From Opitutaceae bacterium (GTDB lineage Bacteria; Verrucomicrobiota; Verrucomicrobiia; Opitutales; Opitutaceae): a stretch of 64,000 nucleotides of DNA. The DNA lies in contig JAIXWY010000011.1 of NCBI GenBank assembly GCA_027490995.1, positions 496,001-560,000 on the forward strand, given 5' to 3'. The notes under the pieces are model-generated. The model was not told the origin of the DNA. It made no database searches and worked only from the letters and a program-made list of their open reading frames with translations. Below are positions 1 to 8,043 of this stretch, piece after piece; within the stretch, counting starts at the first letter, position 1; each line of letters opens with the position of its first letter. The position numbers were made by a program, and so were the translations under genes.

Positions 1-2121
1 CTGCGCAGAACTGGACTGGGCGCCACGCCGGCCGCATCTACCCGCCGCACTCCCTCCGCCGAGCGATCTCTCACCGCTGCCGCGAGTGCGATGGTGGTCG
101 ATGGATCGGAACAGTTTCTCGCGATAACGCTCCCCTCGCGGGAACATGCCTCCTACGCGACCGTTCACGCCCTGCTCCGTACGCACGGCTTCGCGCTCGA
201 ACCATCGAACCGGCGCTGGTGGCTGCGCGATCGGCACAAGGTACTCAACTTTCTCGCCGAACACGGCCAGCAACTACGCGACGACTTTCGCGCCGAGTTC
301 ACCGAGAACTTCACCCGCAATACTGGCCGACTCATCCACGCCGGAGTTCTCACCGAGGCCCGCGCCACGGCAGACGGTTTTGAAGTCACGCTGGGCCTGG
401 ACGTTCCCGCCGCCGCCGCGGCCGCTGTCCAGGCGGCACTCGCCTCTCATCGCCACTATGTCGATTCCGGTTCGAGTGTCCTCATCCTTGAACCTCAGGT
501 CGTCGCGCGCGTCCGCGCCGCCCAGCAAGCCCTCGCGGGCGAGCGCGGCGCCGGCGGTACGGTGGCGCGCCGAACCCATCGGATCCTCGCCGCGCGGTTG
601 CCGGAGGTAGAATCAGTGCTCGGCGAGATCGCGCCCCACTTCGCACCCCCCGAGGCCTGGCGCGAACGCAGCGCCGCTCTGCGCGATCTCTCCATCCTAG
701 CACCGGTCCGCGTGCCCGAACCGCTGGGCGGCACGCTCCGACCTTATCAACGGTTGGGCGTCGCGTGGCTTCACCACCTGCACCGCCACGGCCTCGGCGG
801 GATCCTCGCCGACGAGATGGGTCTCGGCAAGACGCTGCAGGCACTCGGTCTTGCCTGCGCGACGCTCGCAGACGGCGGCGGAACCGTGCTTGTCGTCTGC
901 CCCGCCTCCCTGCTCGAAAACTGGCGACGCGAGGCCGCTCGGTTCGCGCCCCACCTGCGCGTCCGGGTGCATCATGGCCAAGGACGCCACGACACGCCCG
1001 ACGGATTCCATGGGGTCGACCTGATCATCACGTCCTACGGCACCTTGGTTCGGGACCAGGCGCGATTCACGGCGATCGAGTTCACCTGCGTGATCGGCGA
1101 CGAGGCGCAACACCTTAAGAGCCGGCGCTCCCAGAACGCCCAAGCCATGCGCTCGCTTCGGGCACGCGGCCGATTCCTCCTCACCGGCACCCCCGTAGAG
1201 AATTCACTCGAAGATCTACGTTCACTCTTCGAGGTCCTGATGCCCGGCCTGCTCAGTCGCCCCCCGACGGGAGCGAGGGGGGAGGAAAAGCAGTGGTATG
1301 ACGACCGCCTGCGGGCCCAGGTCGCGCCATACATCCTGCGTCGCACCAAAGCGGCGGTCGCACCCGAGTTGCCCGCCCGCATCGAACAGGTGCTGTGGTG
1401 CGAACTCACCGGTGCGCAAGCCGAGGCCTATCGCCGGATCCAGGAGGAGGGCGAACGTTCGCTCATGGATCTGCAAGCGGGCGGAGCCGGCGAGGCGACG
1501 CTACGCCTCGCGGCGCTGACTCAGCTGCTGCGTCTGCGACAAGCCTGCTGCGACCTTCGCCTGCTTCCCGAACCGAACCTCGGCGCGGCACCCAACGCGG
1601 CCGACTCCGCGAAACTCGAAGCGTTTCGCGAGCTGCTGGCCGAGGCACTGGATGACGGCCATCGCATCCTCGTGTTCTCCCAGTTCACCTCACTCCTCGC
1701 GCTCCTGCGCGCCGACTTGGAGGCACAGGAGATTCCCTACTGTTCGCTCGATGGCAGCATGTCGCCTTCGGAGCGCCAGGCGGCGGTAGACCGATTCCAG
1801 AACGATCCAGCAAAGGTCCCCGTTTTTCTCCTTTCCCTCAAGGCAGGCGGCACGGGACTGAACCTGACGGGGGCCGACACGGTCGTGCACTTCGACCCGT
1901 GGTGGAATCCGGCAGCGGAGGCCCAGGCGACGGACCGAGCGCACCGCATCGGGCAAACGCGCGTGGTCACGAGCTACAAGCTGATTTGCACGGGAACCGT
2001 CGAAGAGAAGGTTCTCGGTCTTCAGGAGCGCAAGCGCGCGCTCCTCGCGGATGTCTTCGAGGCCAGCGATGCGGCGGCCTCGCGGCTTTCCCTCGACGAT
2101 CTGCGCGATCTTCTACGGTAG
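1..2121 (+). CDS. SNF2-family DEAD/DEAH-box helicase (5' end probably outside the window)
   Basis: ATP-dependent SF2 helicase/translocase of the SWI2/SNF2 group, presumably acting on DNA-protein complexes. Visible motifs, numbered from the first ATG at 91: Walker A GLGKT with preceding ADEM near residue 240-250, a DEAQH motif II near 336, LLTGTPVENSL motif III, and the C-terminal DPWWNPAAEAQATDRAHRIGQT-type motif V/VI near 600-620. The first ~220 residues before the helicase core have no motif I recognise. The reading frame has no stop from base 1 to the ATG at 91, and relatives with this arrangement are often about 1000 residues with a SWIM zinc finger. The gene therefore probably starts before the window. 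If it does begin at 91 the protein is 676 aa. Confidence 0.85.
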   Translation: MRRTGLGATPAASTRRTPSAERSLTAAASAMVVDGSEQFLAITLPSREHASYATVHALLRTHGFALEPSNRRWWLRDRHKVLNFLAEHGQQLRDDFRAEFTENFTRNTGRLIHAGVLTEARATADGFEVTLGLDVPAAAAAAVQAALASHRHYVDSGSSVLILEPQVVARVRAAQQALAGERGAGGTVARRTHRILAARLPEVESVLGEIAPHFAPPEAWRERSAALRDLSILAPVRVPEPLGGTLRPYQRLGVAWLHHLHRHGLGGILADEMGLGKTLQALGLACATLADGGGTVLVVCPASLLENWRREAARFAPHLRVRVHHGQGRHDTPDGFHGVDLIITSYGTLVRDQARFTAIEFTCVIGDEAQHLKSRRSQNAQAMRSLRARGRFLLTGTPVENSLEDLRSLFEVLMPGLLSRPPTGARGEEKQWYDDRLRAQVAPYILRRTKAAVAPELPARIEQVLWCELTGAQAEAYRRIQEEGERSLMDLQAGGAGEATLRLAALTQLLRLRQACCDLRLLPEPNLGAAPNAADSAKLEAFRELLAEALDDGHRILVFSQFTSLLALLRADLEAQEIPYCSLDGSMSPSERQAAVDRFQNDPAKVPVFLLSLKAGGTGLNLTGADTVVHFDPWWNPAAEAQATDRAHRIGQTRVVTSYKLICTGTVEEKVLGLQERKRALLADVFEASDAAASRLSLDDLRDLLR

Positions 2122-2172
2122 AGGAAACTCGGAAAACGGACGCCGCAGGCGAGGTGTCGACCGATGCCCCCG

Positions 2173-3195
2173 TCACCCTTTGGTCCGCACTCCCTGCACA
2201 CCAAAAAGCTGCTGTAGGACCGTTTCCAGGTCTTCCCCGGGCACCGACTCTCCGCGACGTCGGACCACCAGCGAGCGGGAACGGGCGGCGGCGATCGCTC
2301 GCTCATCGAGATCGAACAGCCTGACCTCACCGGGCTTCCAGCCCTGCACGTCGGTGGTCTCAAGCGCCCGCCAGCGAAAAGGAAGACCCGTGGCGCTGAT
2401 CCAGATGTCCCACCCGCCCACGAAGGATCCGTCCCGCCGCTCGACGAGGCTCGGGTAACGCTCCGTAAAGTCCGGGATGCGGACCGAGGCGATACGCACC
2501 CGCAGCACCGGCTTGATCTCCGCAAAGTACTCCCCAAGGGAGTCCACTTCCTCGTCGCGGAGGGCGTTGAACAGATCCAAGGGATCAATGCCCATCAGGT
2601 TGAGGCCATTCCAGAGGCCGTGCTGATTGCGGGATCCGAATCCTCGACTTCCATACCACGCCGCAAAGTGCTGCGTCATCATCAACCCGATCTCCAAGTG
2701 CAGGTGCGCGCGTTCTCTCGGGATGGTGTACCCCCCGGCCGAACGTCCCATGACGCCGATCACTTGGCCGCGCTTGACCGAACCGCCCACCCGTAGCCCA
2801 GGATCGATTGACGCGAGGTGGGCATAAAGTGAGTACACCGCCGGTTTCGCCCCCGGATGCTCCAACACCACATACCGTCCGTAGCCGCTCGATCCAGCGC
2901 TCTTCGCGAGGTGCCTCACCACGCCATCCATCACGGCAAAAATCGGGTCCGTCGCCTCGCCCTTGGCATCCCGACGGATGGGCTTGAGATCAAGCCCCTC
3001 ATGGAACTGCCTCCCCCCACTCCGAGTCCCACCAAACAGACCGGACGCGATCTCGCCGGAGGCAGTCGGCTGGACATAGGTTTCCAGCGCGCGCTCCTGA
3101 GCCCAGGCGGGATTCGGGGTCGGCCACGTCAGGGGCAAATCGCCTGCCCGAGCGACCGTAACCCAGGCCAAGCAAGCGAGCAGCAAACGTCTCAT
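2173..3195 (-). CDS. M23 (LytM-type) metallopeptidase, secreted
   Basis: A 340-aa predicted exported peptidoglycan endopeptidase or LytM-domain protein. Residues 1-17 form a signal peptide (RR, then a hydrophobic run ending ARA). The M23 zinc-site signature is present: H65-x3-D69 (HEGLD), a YAH at about 124-126 and HLH at 164-166. About 170 residues follow the peptidase domain without a recognised motif. The start codon overlaps the stop of the upstream hemW-like gene in an ATGA, so the two are co-transcribed. Substrate specificity (amidase, endopeptidase or regulatory) cannot be read from the sequence. Confidence 0.85.
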   Translation of the reverse strand: MRRLLLACLAWVTVARAGDLPLTWPTPNPAWAQERALETYVQPTASGEIASGLFGGTRSGGRQFHEGLDLKPIRRDAKGEATDPIFAVMDGVVRHLAKSAGSSGYGRYVVLEHPGAKPAVYSLYAHLASIDPGLRVGGSVKRGQVIGVMGRSAGGYTIPRERAHLHLEIGLMMTQHFAAWYGSRGFGSRNQHGLWNGLNLMGIDPLDLFNALRDEEVDSLGEYFAEIKPVLRVRIASVRIPDFTERYPSLVERRDGSFVGGWDIWISATGLPFRWRALETTDVQGWKPGEVRLFDLDERAIAAARSRSLVVRRRGESVPGEDLETVLQQLFGVQGVRTKG

Positions 3196-4490
3196 CCGCG
3201 CACGTCCTCCAGCGCACCACCGCCCACCACCGCCGCCCGCGGGCGGGATGGCGCCACGTCCCCCGTCTCGGCCAACCCGAGGAATTCGCTACCCACCGCG
3301 TCCGCGAGCAATCGCCCACGATCCGTCAGGCACACCTGCTCGTTGTACCGCCGCAATAGGCCCTCCCTCTCCAAGCGCTCCAGCCGCTGCGCCACGTCGC
3401 GCCAAAGACGATCGCCCGCGTCCTCGGCGCGCAGCGTAGATCCGAATCGCGCTCGCAAGCGGGCCAACGATACCCCCGCATTCATCCGCAGGCCAAAGAT
3501 CAGAGAGTCCTCCAGCAGACGCGCGGCCGTCAGCGACTCTCGCTCCTCCTCAGCCCGCCGCCCCGCTTTGACATCATCCGACCACCGCGCGAGGTCCGCC
3601 GGGTTTCGCCCACGCCACCCATCCTGCTGCGATGCCGCCGCCGGGCCTAGGCCCACCCACTCACCCATTCTCCACGTATTCAAATTATGAACACACACGT
3701 GACCAGGCCGGGCAAAGTTCGAGACTTCGTACTGGGCGTAACCCGCGGCCGCCAGATGAGACCAGGTACGCTCGTAAAGCTTCGCCTCGCGTTCCGGATC
3801 AAGCTTCACCTTGCCTTGCGCGAGCCGCACCCACAGCGCGGTATCCTCCTCGAAGGTCAGGCAATACGTTGAGACATGGTCCGGAGCGAGGCCGATGACT
3901 TCGTCGAGGTCGGACAACCAGTCTTCCTCCGTCTGGCCCGGAAGGGCGAACATCAGGTCGAGATTCACGCTGGCGAAGCCCGCCACCCGAGCTCGCTCGT
4001 AGGCCAGCAGGGCCTGTTCGCGCGTGTGCAACCGACCGAGCGCATCGAGCAGCGAGGGCCGTAGGCTTTGCACGCCAATCGACACCCGCGTAACCCCGAG
4101 ATCGCGCAGGACACGAAGGCGGGCCGGGGTCACCGAAGCCGGGGCGAGTTCCACCGTCCACTCCACCCGGGGCGAAAGGGGCAATCGGCGGACCGCCGTC
4201 CCCAATCGCTCAAGTTGGCCGGGAGAGAGGAGGCCGGGAGTGCCCCCACCCCAGAACACCGTCCCCACCGGACGGCCAGACCAGTCGACCAGGCCGGTCT
4301 CACACTCGACCGCCTCAAGGTACCGGGCGATCTTCTCGGCATCGGGTTGCACCTGATAGAACGCGCAAAAGTCGCAGGTACTGGAACAGAAGGGAACGTG
4401 CACGTAGAGCCCCGCAAGCGTCTCCGGCTCGCTCGCGCAGCGACCCAACTCATGCGTTGCCAATGCAGGTTCTTTGTGTTCGTTTCCCAA
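3192..4490 (-). CDS. hemW: HemW-like radical SAM protein (coproporphyrinogen III oxidase family)
   Basis: Radical SAM protein of the HemN/HemW family. The N-terminal VHVPFC-SST-C-DF-C carries the CX3CX2C motif that binds the 4Fe-4S cluster, followed by the WGGGTPGLL SAM-binding glycine loop. HemW proteins are heme chaperones rather than true oxidases. Their HNxxYW heme motif appears here as HNLNTW (Tyr to Thr). No ATG exists near the N terminus. In-frame TTG codons lie at 4514, 4490, 4463 and 4448; 4490 is chosen because an AAGGA sits about 7 nt upstream. The gene is divergent from the lipoprotein at 4514, and its stop overlaps the M23 start by 4 nt. Confidence 0.82.
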   Translation of the reverse strand: MGNEHKEPALATHELGRCASEPETLAGLYVHVPFCSSTCDFCAFYQVQPDAEKIARYLEAVECETGLVDWSGRPVGTVFWGGGTPGLLSPGQLERLGTAVRRLPLSPRVEWTVELAPASVTPARLRVLRDLGVTRVSIGVQSLRPSLLDALGRLHTREQALLAYERARVAGFASVNLDLMFALPGQTEEDWLSDLDEVIGLAPDHVSTYCLTFEEDTALWVRLAQGKVKLDPEREAKLYERTWSHLAAAGYAQYEVSNFARPGHVCVHNLNTWRMGEWVGLGPAAASQQDGWRGRNPADLARWSDDVKAGRRAEEERESLTAARLLEDSLIFGLRMNAGVSLARLRARFGSTLRAEDAGDRLWRDVAQRLERLEREGLLRRYNEQVCLTDRGRLLADAVGSEFLGLAETGDVAPSRPRAAVVGGGALEDVRG

Positions 4491-4513
4491 TCGGTTTTCC
4501 TTTTCCCACGCCA

Positions 4514-5428
4514 ATGCACAACAGCCGCATCTCCCACGCGAGACGATTCTTCCTCCTGCTCGGCGCCGCCGTCGGGCTGCTCTTCTTGACCGGCTGCGAT
4601 GAGGTCAAGATCAACGATCTGACCCCGTCATCGCTGGCCGAGAATCCGTCCCAGATCTACACGGTCTCGGTGCGGGTCACGCCAAAGACCTCCGCCATCG
4701 TGCCCGGCAGTCTGGTCACGCGTCTGATCATCGATGGAAAGAACTTCGAGATGGAGCCAAGCTCCTTGGGTCAGGACATCTACGAATACGATTTCCCGCT
4801 GCCCCCGGGCCGCTCGCAGATCGCCTACTACTTCCTCGTCACCTACCAGATCGAAAACAACGGCGTGTTGGCTTCCCGGGAGGCCTACACCGGCGTTCGC
4901 TCGCTCGGCGTGGTGGGCCGCTATGTCCTGTCGCTGGAGGTTAATCGCGCGCCCGTCGGCGCCAAAGTGAGCGTACTGGGTCGTGGCTTCACGCCGAACG
5001 ACATCGTCTACTTTGACGATAACGCGGCCCGCACGGTCTACGAATCCCCGAACTCCCTCGGGTTCTTCGTGCCGCCCGTCGCCCCCAACAAGACCTACCG
5101 GGTGTCACTCGGTGGCGCCGCCGGTTCCCCCGTGGGCACCTTCCGCGTAGACGGCGGGTCCGTCAGCGTCTCACCCGCTTCGCTGACCTTGCGTCCGCGT
5201 GAGACTCAATCGCTCACCTTCACGATCCCGACTGTAGCCCCGGCCGGCGGCCTGCTCCTCGACGTCACCACCGACGTCCCCGAGAGCGTTGTCATGCCGG
5301 AGGTGCTGGTCCCGGCTGGCCAAACCACCGTCACCGTCAATGTCCAAGGCGGGCGACCCGGCACCGGCAGTCTGTTCCTCAAGGGCTACGGTTCCGGTGA
5401 GGTCACGGTCCCTGTGACCGTCAAGTAA
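4514..5428 (+). CDS. Putative lipoprotein with IPT/TIG-like and Ig-like C-terminal regions
   Basis: A 304-aa protein from the ATG at 4514. An Arg-containing N terminus and hydrophobic segment are followed by the lipobox LTGC (Cys about residue 28), so it is a predicted membrane-anchored lipoprotein. An upstream TTG at 4457 would put 19 extra residues before the signal peptide and is disfavoured. The rest is beta-rich. A middle segment (VGAKVSVLGRGFTPNDIVYF) resembles an IPT/TIG domain, and the C-terminal about 100 residues look like an Ig-like or BACON-type fold. No catalytic motif is visible and the function is unknown. Confidence 0.7.
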   Translation: MHNSRISHARRFFLLLGAAVGLLFLTGCDEVKINDLTPSSLAENPSQIYTVSVRVTPKTSAIVPGSLVTRLIIDGKNFEMEPSSLGQDIYEYDFPLPPGRSQIAYYFLVTYQIENNGVLASREAYTGVRSLGVVGRYVLSLEVNRAPVGAKVSVLGRGFTPNDIVYFDDNAARTVYESPNSLGFFVPPVAPNKTYRVSLGGAAGSPVGTFRVDGGSVSVSPASLTLRPRETQSLTFTIPTVAPAGGLLLDVTTDVPESVVMPEVLVPAGQTTVTVNVQGGRPGTGSLFLKGYGSGEVTVPVTVK

Positions 5429-5434
5429 CCGCCG

Positions 5435-5461
5435 TGCTGGCGCGAGATCATCGCGTCAGCA
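5435..5461. terminator. Hairpin between two convergent genes (possible bidirectional terminator)
   Basis: The arms TGCTGGCGCGA (5435-5445) and TCGCGTCAGCA (5451-5461) form an 11-bp stem with one G-T wobble and a 5-nt loop. It lies just after the lipoprotein stop and overlaps the stop of the convergent EEP gene. There is no T-tract, so an intrinsic terminator role is only a suggestion; an RNA-end-protecting stem is equally possible. Confidence 0.4.
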
Positions 5462-6446
5462 GGAGCCGCACTGGTCGGTGGTCACTGGCCACCGACACCT
5501 CCTCCCCGTCCAAGATCTCGGCTGGAATCAGCGTCGGCTGACGCCACAGCGTCTCAGAGACGAGAATGTAATCGACGCGCGTGTAGGAGTCCTCCCGGTC
5601 GAAGCGATAGGTCCATCGCTCGCCCCGAGAATCCGTCGCATCCACCGCGAAAAAGAGCTGTCGCTCGCCCTGCTGGCGGAAGCGCGCGAGCACCGGACTG
5701 CTCTTGGCGTCGTTAAAGTCACCCACCACGACCACGCGCGCGGCGGCGAGATCCTTGGTCCGTTCAAGAATGCGACGCCGGATCGCCTCCGCCTCCCCGA
5801 GTCGCCGGCGCGCCGCTTCGGGATCGTCGGGGTCCTGGGTCAACCGACTCTTAAGATGCACGCCGAACACGGTGATCGTGCCGCCCGGCTCGTCCCATCG
5901 AAGTTCAAGCAGCCCACGGCGTACGGGTTCCGTCCTTCCTGAGAGGGTACTGACCAGATCGGGGTGAGCCCGAACGTCCGCGGGACGCCTTCGAGAGAGC
6001 CACGCGAGGCACCGATCGGGATCGGCCGCCAGGACGACGCCGCCGTAGGCGTACTCGATGCCGTCCGAGGTCAGATCGCGCCGCAACTCGGCCAAAAATC
6101 CCTCGCCTCCCAGTTCCTGGAGAACGAGTACGTCGGCGTTGAGGCGCGCGATGACGGATCGCAACGCAGTTTTCTCACGTTCGGGCTTCGGGTAGGCGCG
6201 ACGAAAGACACCGTCCACCCGGCGATCGGCCAAGGTGTAATTGCCAACATTGTAGGTTGCGATGATCCACTCAGGTCGGGCGAGCAGCGCCGGCACTTCT
6301 TCGCGCGCGGTGGCGAGGGAACATAAACCCGCGAGCGCCACCGCTCCGACCCAGATCCATCGAACTCCGGGAGCTAAGCCGACTTGAGCAGCGCCCGCTC
6401 GCGCTCGACCAAGGTGGGGTGCGAATAGTGGAACCCGCTGTACCAT
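5448..6446 (-). CDS. Endonuclease/exonuclease/phosphatase (EEP) family protein, probably exported
   Basis: A 332-aa member of the EEP fold (DNase I, sphingomyelinase, inositol phosphatase relatives). Motifs in order: TYNVGN near the N terminus (metal-site Asn), LVLQELGG (catalytic Glu), VVVGDFNDAKSS (catalytic Asp/Asn) and SDHRPV at the end (catalytic His). A hydrophobic segment ending ATA at about residues 30-47 looks like a signal peptide, which suggests an extracytoplasmic enzyme. The only ATG that precedes it is at 6446, giving a 73-nt overlap with the upstream M48 gene. No better start was found. The substrate cannot be inferred. Confidence 0.78.
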   Translation of the reverse strand: MVQRVPLFAPHLGRARAGAAQVGLAPGVRWIWVGAVALAGLCSLATAREEVPALLARPEWIIATYNVGNYTLADRRVDGVFRRAYPKPEREKTALRSVIARLNADVLVLQELGGEGFLAELRRDLTSDGIEYAYGGVVLAADPDRCLAWLSRRRPADVRAHPDLVSTLSGRTEPVRRGLLELRWDEPGGTITVFGVHLKSRLTQDPDDPEAARRRLGEAEAIRRRILERTKDLAAARVVVVGDFNDAKSSPVLARFRQQGERQLFFAVDATDSRGERWTYRFDREDSYTRVDYILVSETLWRQPTLIPAEILDGEEVSVASDHRPVRLLLTR

Positions 6447-7627
6447 GGGTGCGGAGTCAGGTTGGACAAATTCTTCTCGGCCAGCTTCCGCAGCGCGGAC
6501 ACCAACGCGTCCGGACCGCGTGTCGCCTCACGGGCGAACGCATCTGCCTCGTACTCCTGAGCACGGAAAAGTCCGTTGGAAAGTGGGGAGAACCAGAAGG
6601 CCACCGGTCCACTGAGGAGTGAGAAAAGAAGAAACGCGGGAGCGATTTCTCCGGATGGGAAACCGAACGCCGGGTTAAACCAGTCACTGCGGGCCAGCAT
6701 GGCCACGACCCACAAGGCCCCGAACTGCGTGAGTGCGGAAATCGCGAGCCGCTTGGGGATGTGCCCGCGGCGATAGTGACCAACCTCATGCGCCAGCACC
6801 GCCTCCAACTCTGCCGGTGTAAGCTGGGCGATCAACGTGTCGTAGAGCACGATGCGCCGGAAGCGCCCGAAGCCAGTGAAGAAGGCATTGGAGTGCGCGG
6901 AGCGTTTCGATCCATCAATTACCTCGATCGTCGAGGCCTTGAATCCCGTGCGCTCCGAAAGCGCGAGTAGTCGGTCCCGCAGTTCGCCTTCCGGTAAGGG
7001 GGTGAGCCGATTGAACAGCGGAAGAATCAGTTTGGGATAGCCCACCAGCATGAGGAGCTGGAATGCGAACAGCGCCACGAACGCCCAAATCCACCAACTC
7101 TCCCCCACCCACCGGACCAGCGACAGCACGAGCCAGAGAATCGGGAAGCCGATCACAACCGTCAGCGCCAGCCCCTTGAGCTTGTCGGTCATCCAAAGTC
7201 CGGGCGTGCTCTTGTTGAAGCCGAAGCGCTGCTCCACGCGGAACTGCGACCACCATTCGAAAGGCACTCCCGGCACCGCCAGCAAGAGCCCGGCCACGAG
7301 AATGAACAAAGCGTCATCCCACTTCGGGGCGCCCGGCGCAAGGACCGCCACGTGCGCGAAGAGTAAGGGCAGGAAGCCTCCGAAGAGGACGAGAGCCAAG
7401 ACGCCCGCCTCGAAGAGGCTCTCCAGCACGTCGAGACGCTGATGAGCCAAGGTGTACTCGCTCGACCGCCGGAAAGTCGGCGCATCCATGATCGCAAGCG
7501 CGGCCGCAGGCGGCGAGCCCGCCGCCCGCCGGATCTCGCGCCGGTTGAGCCACTCCAGCCAAAGGTCCCCGGCAAGATGCAGCAAAATCAGCACCCCTAC
7601 CAACAACATCACCATCGTTGCACTCAT
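6374..7627 (-). CDS. M48-family membrane metalloprotease (Ste24/CAAX-protease-like)
   Basis: A 417-aa integral membrane zinc protease. HEVGH, the zinc-binding HExxH of family M48, lies at about residues 279-283, and the third ligand region EYEADAFA at about 359-366. Several hydrophobic segments precede and follow the catalytic region, and the GSKRSAHSNAFFTGFG-like segment before it is typical of Ste24-type proteins. ATG 7627 (MSATMVMLL) is preferred to the upstream start at 7690 because it leads directly into the first transmembrane helix. Bacterial members take part in membrane-protein quality control. It overlaps the downstream EEP gene. Confidence 0.85.
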   Translation of the reverse strand: MSATMVMLLVGVLILLHLAGDLWLEWLNRREIRRAAGSPPAAALAIMDAPTFRRSSEYTLAHQRLDVLESLFEAGVLALVLFGGFLPLLFAHVAVLAPGAPKWDDALFILVAGLLLAVPGVPFEWWSQFRVEQRFGFNKSTPGLWMTDKLKGLALTVVIGFPILWLVLSLVRWVGESWWIWAFVALFAFQLLMLVGYPKLILPLFNRLTPLPEGELRDRLLALSERTGFKASTIEVIDGSKRSAHSNAFFTGFGRFRRIVLYDTLIAQLTPAELEAVLAHEVGHYRRGHIPKRLAISALTQFGALWVVAMLARSDWFNPAFGFPSGEIAPAFLLFSLLSGPVAFWFSPLSNGLFRAQEYEADAFAREATRGPDALVSALRKLAEKNLSNLTPHPWYSGFHYSHPTLVERERALLKSA

Positions 7628-8043
7628 GCCTCCTAGCCAATCCCATTCCACCACGGCGTAAAGCTCGCAGCCCACATTACCCCGCCCCAATCAGTCCTTC
7701 TGGTCAGTCGCGCAGGCCCGAGCGCCGCGCCGCCCGGGTTCCAGGTACCGTCGCCCCCGCGGGGTGGCGCCGCATGGGCTGCCCTCCACCAACCACCGCG
7801 CGACCGCCGGGCTGGACACCCCCGGGCGGAGCGGGTACGCCAGCATGCCATATGGGTCCCTCAGCGGAACTGATTACGTGGCCAGCGTCACGAGCACTCA
7901 GCGGGGTGCACTCCCTCGGCCGGGAGGCGGTACCTAAGGCGACGCAGCAGCGGACGGGACCGAAGCGCGGAGCAACGCGCCGTACACCAACGCTGCTCGG
8001 ATTCGCCGTAACGGCACGGTGAGCCTCGGCACGTGGAGCGACT
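7628..8043. other. Intergenic region with no recognised feature
   Basis: 416 bp between the divergent M48 and glycosyltransferase genes. Small ORFs on both strands have low-complexity, Pro/Arg/Gly-rich translations without a recognisable start context. No tRNA, terminator or clear promoter was seen. It presumably holds the two divergent promoters. Confidence 0.5.

Noticed and set aside
2857-3690. Open frame of 277 codons on the plus strand
   Set aside because: It lies antisense to the M23 and hemW genes, has a Pro/Arg/Ser-rich translation and no recognisable domain; GC-rich shadow.
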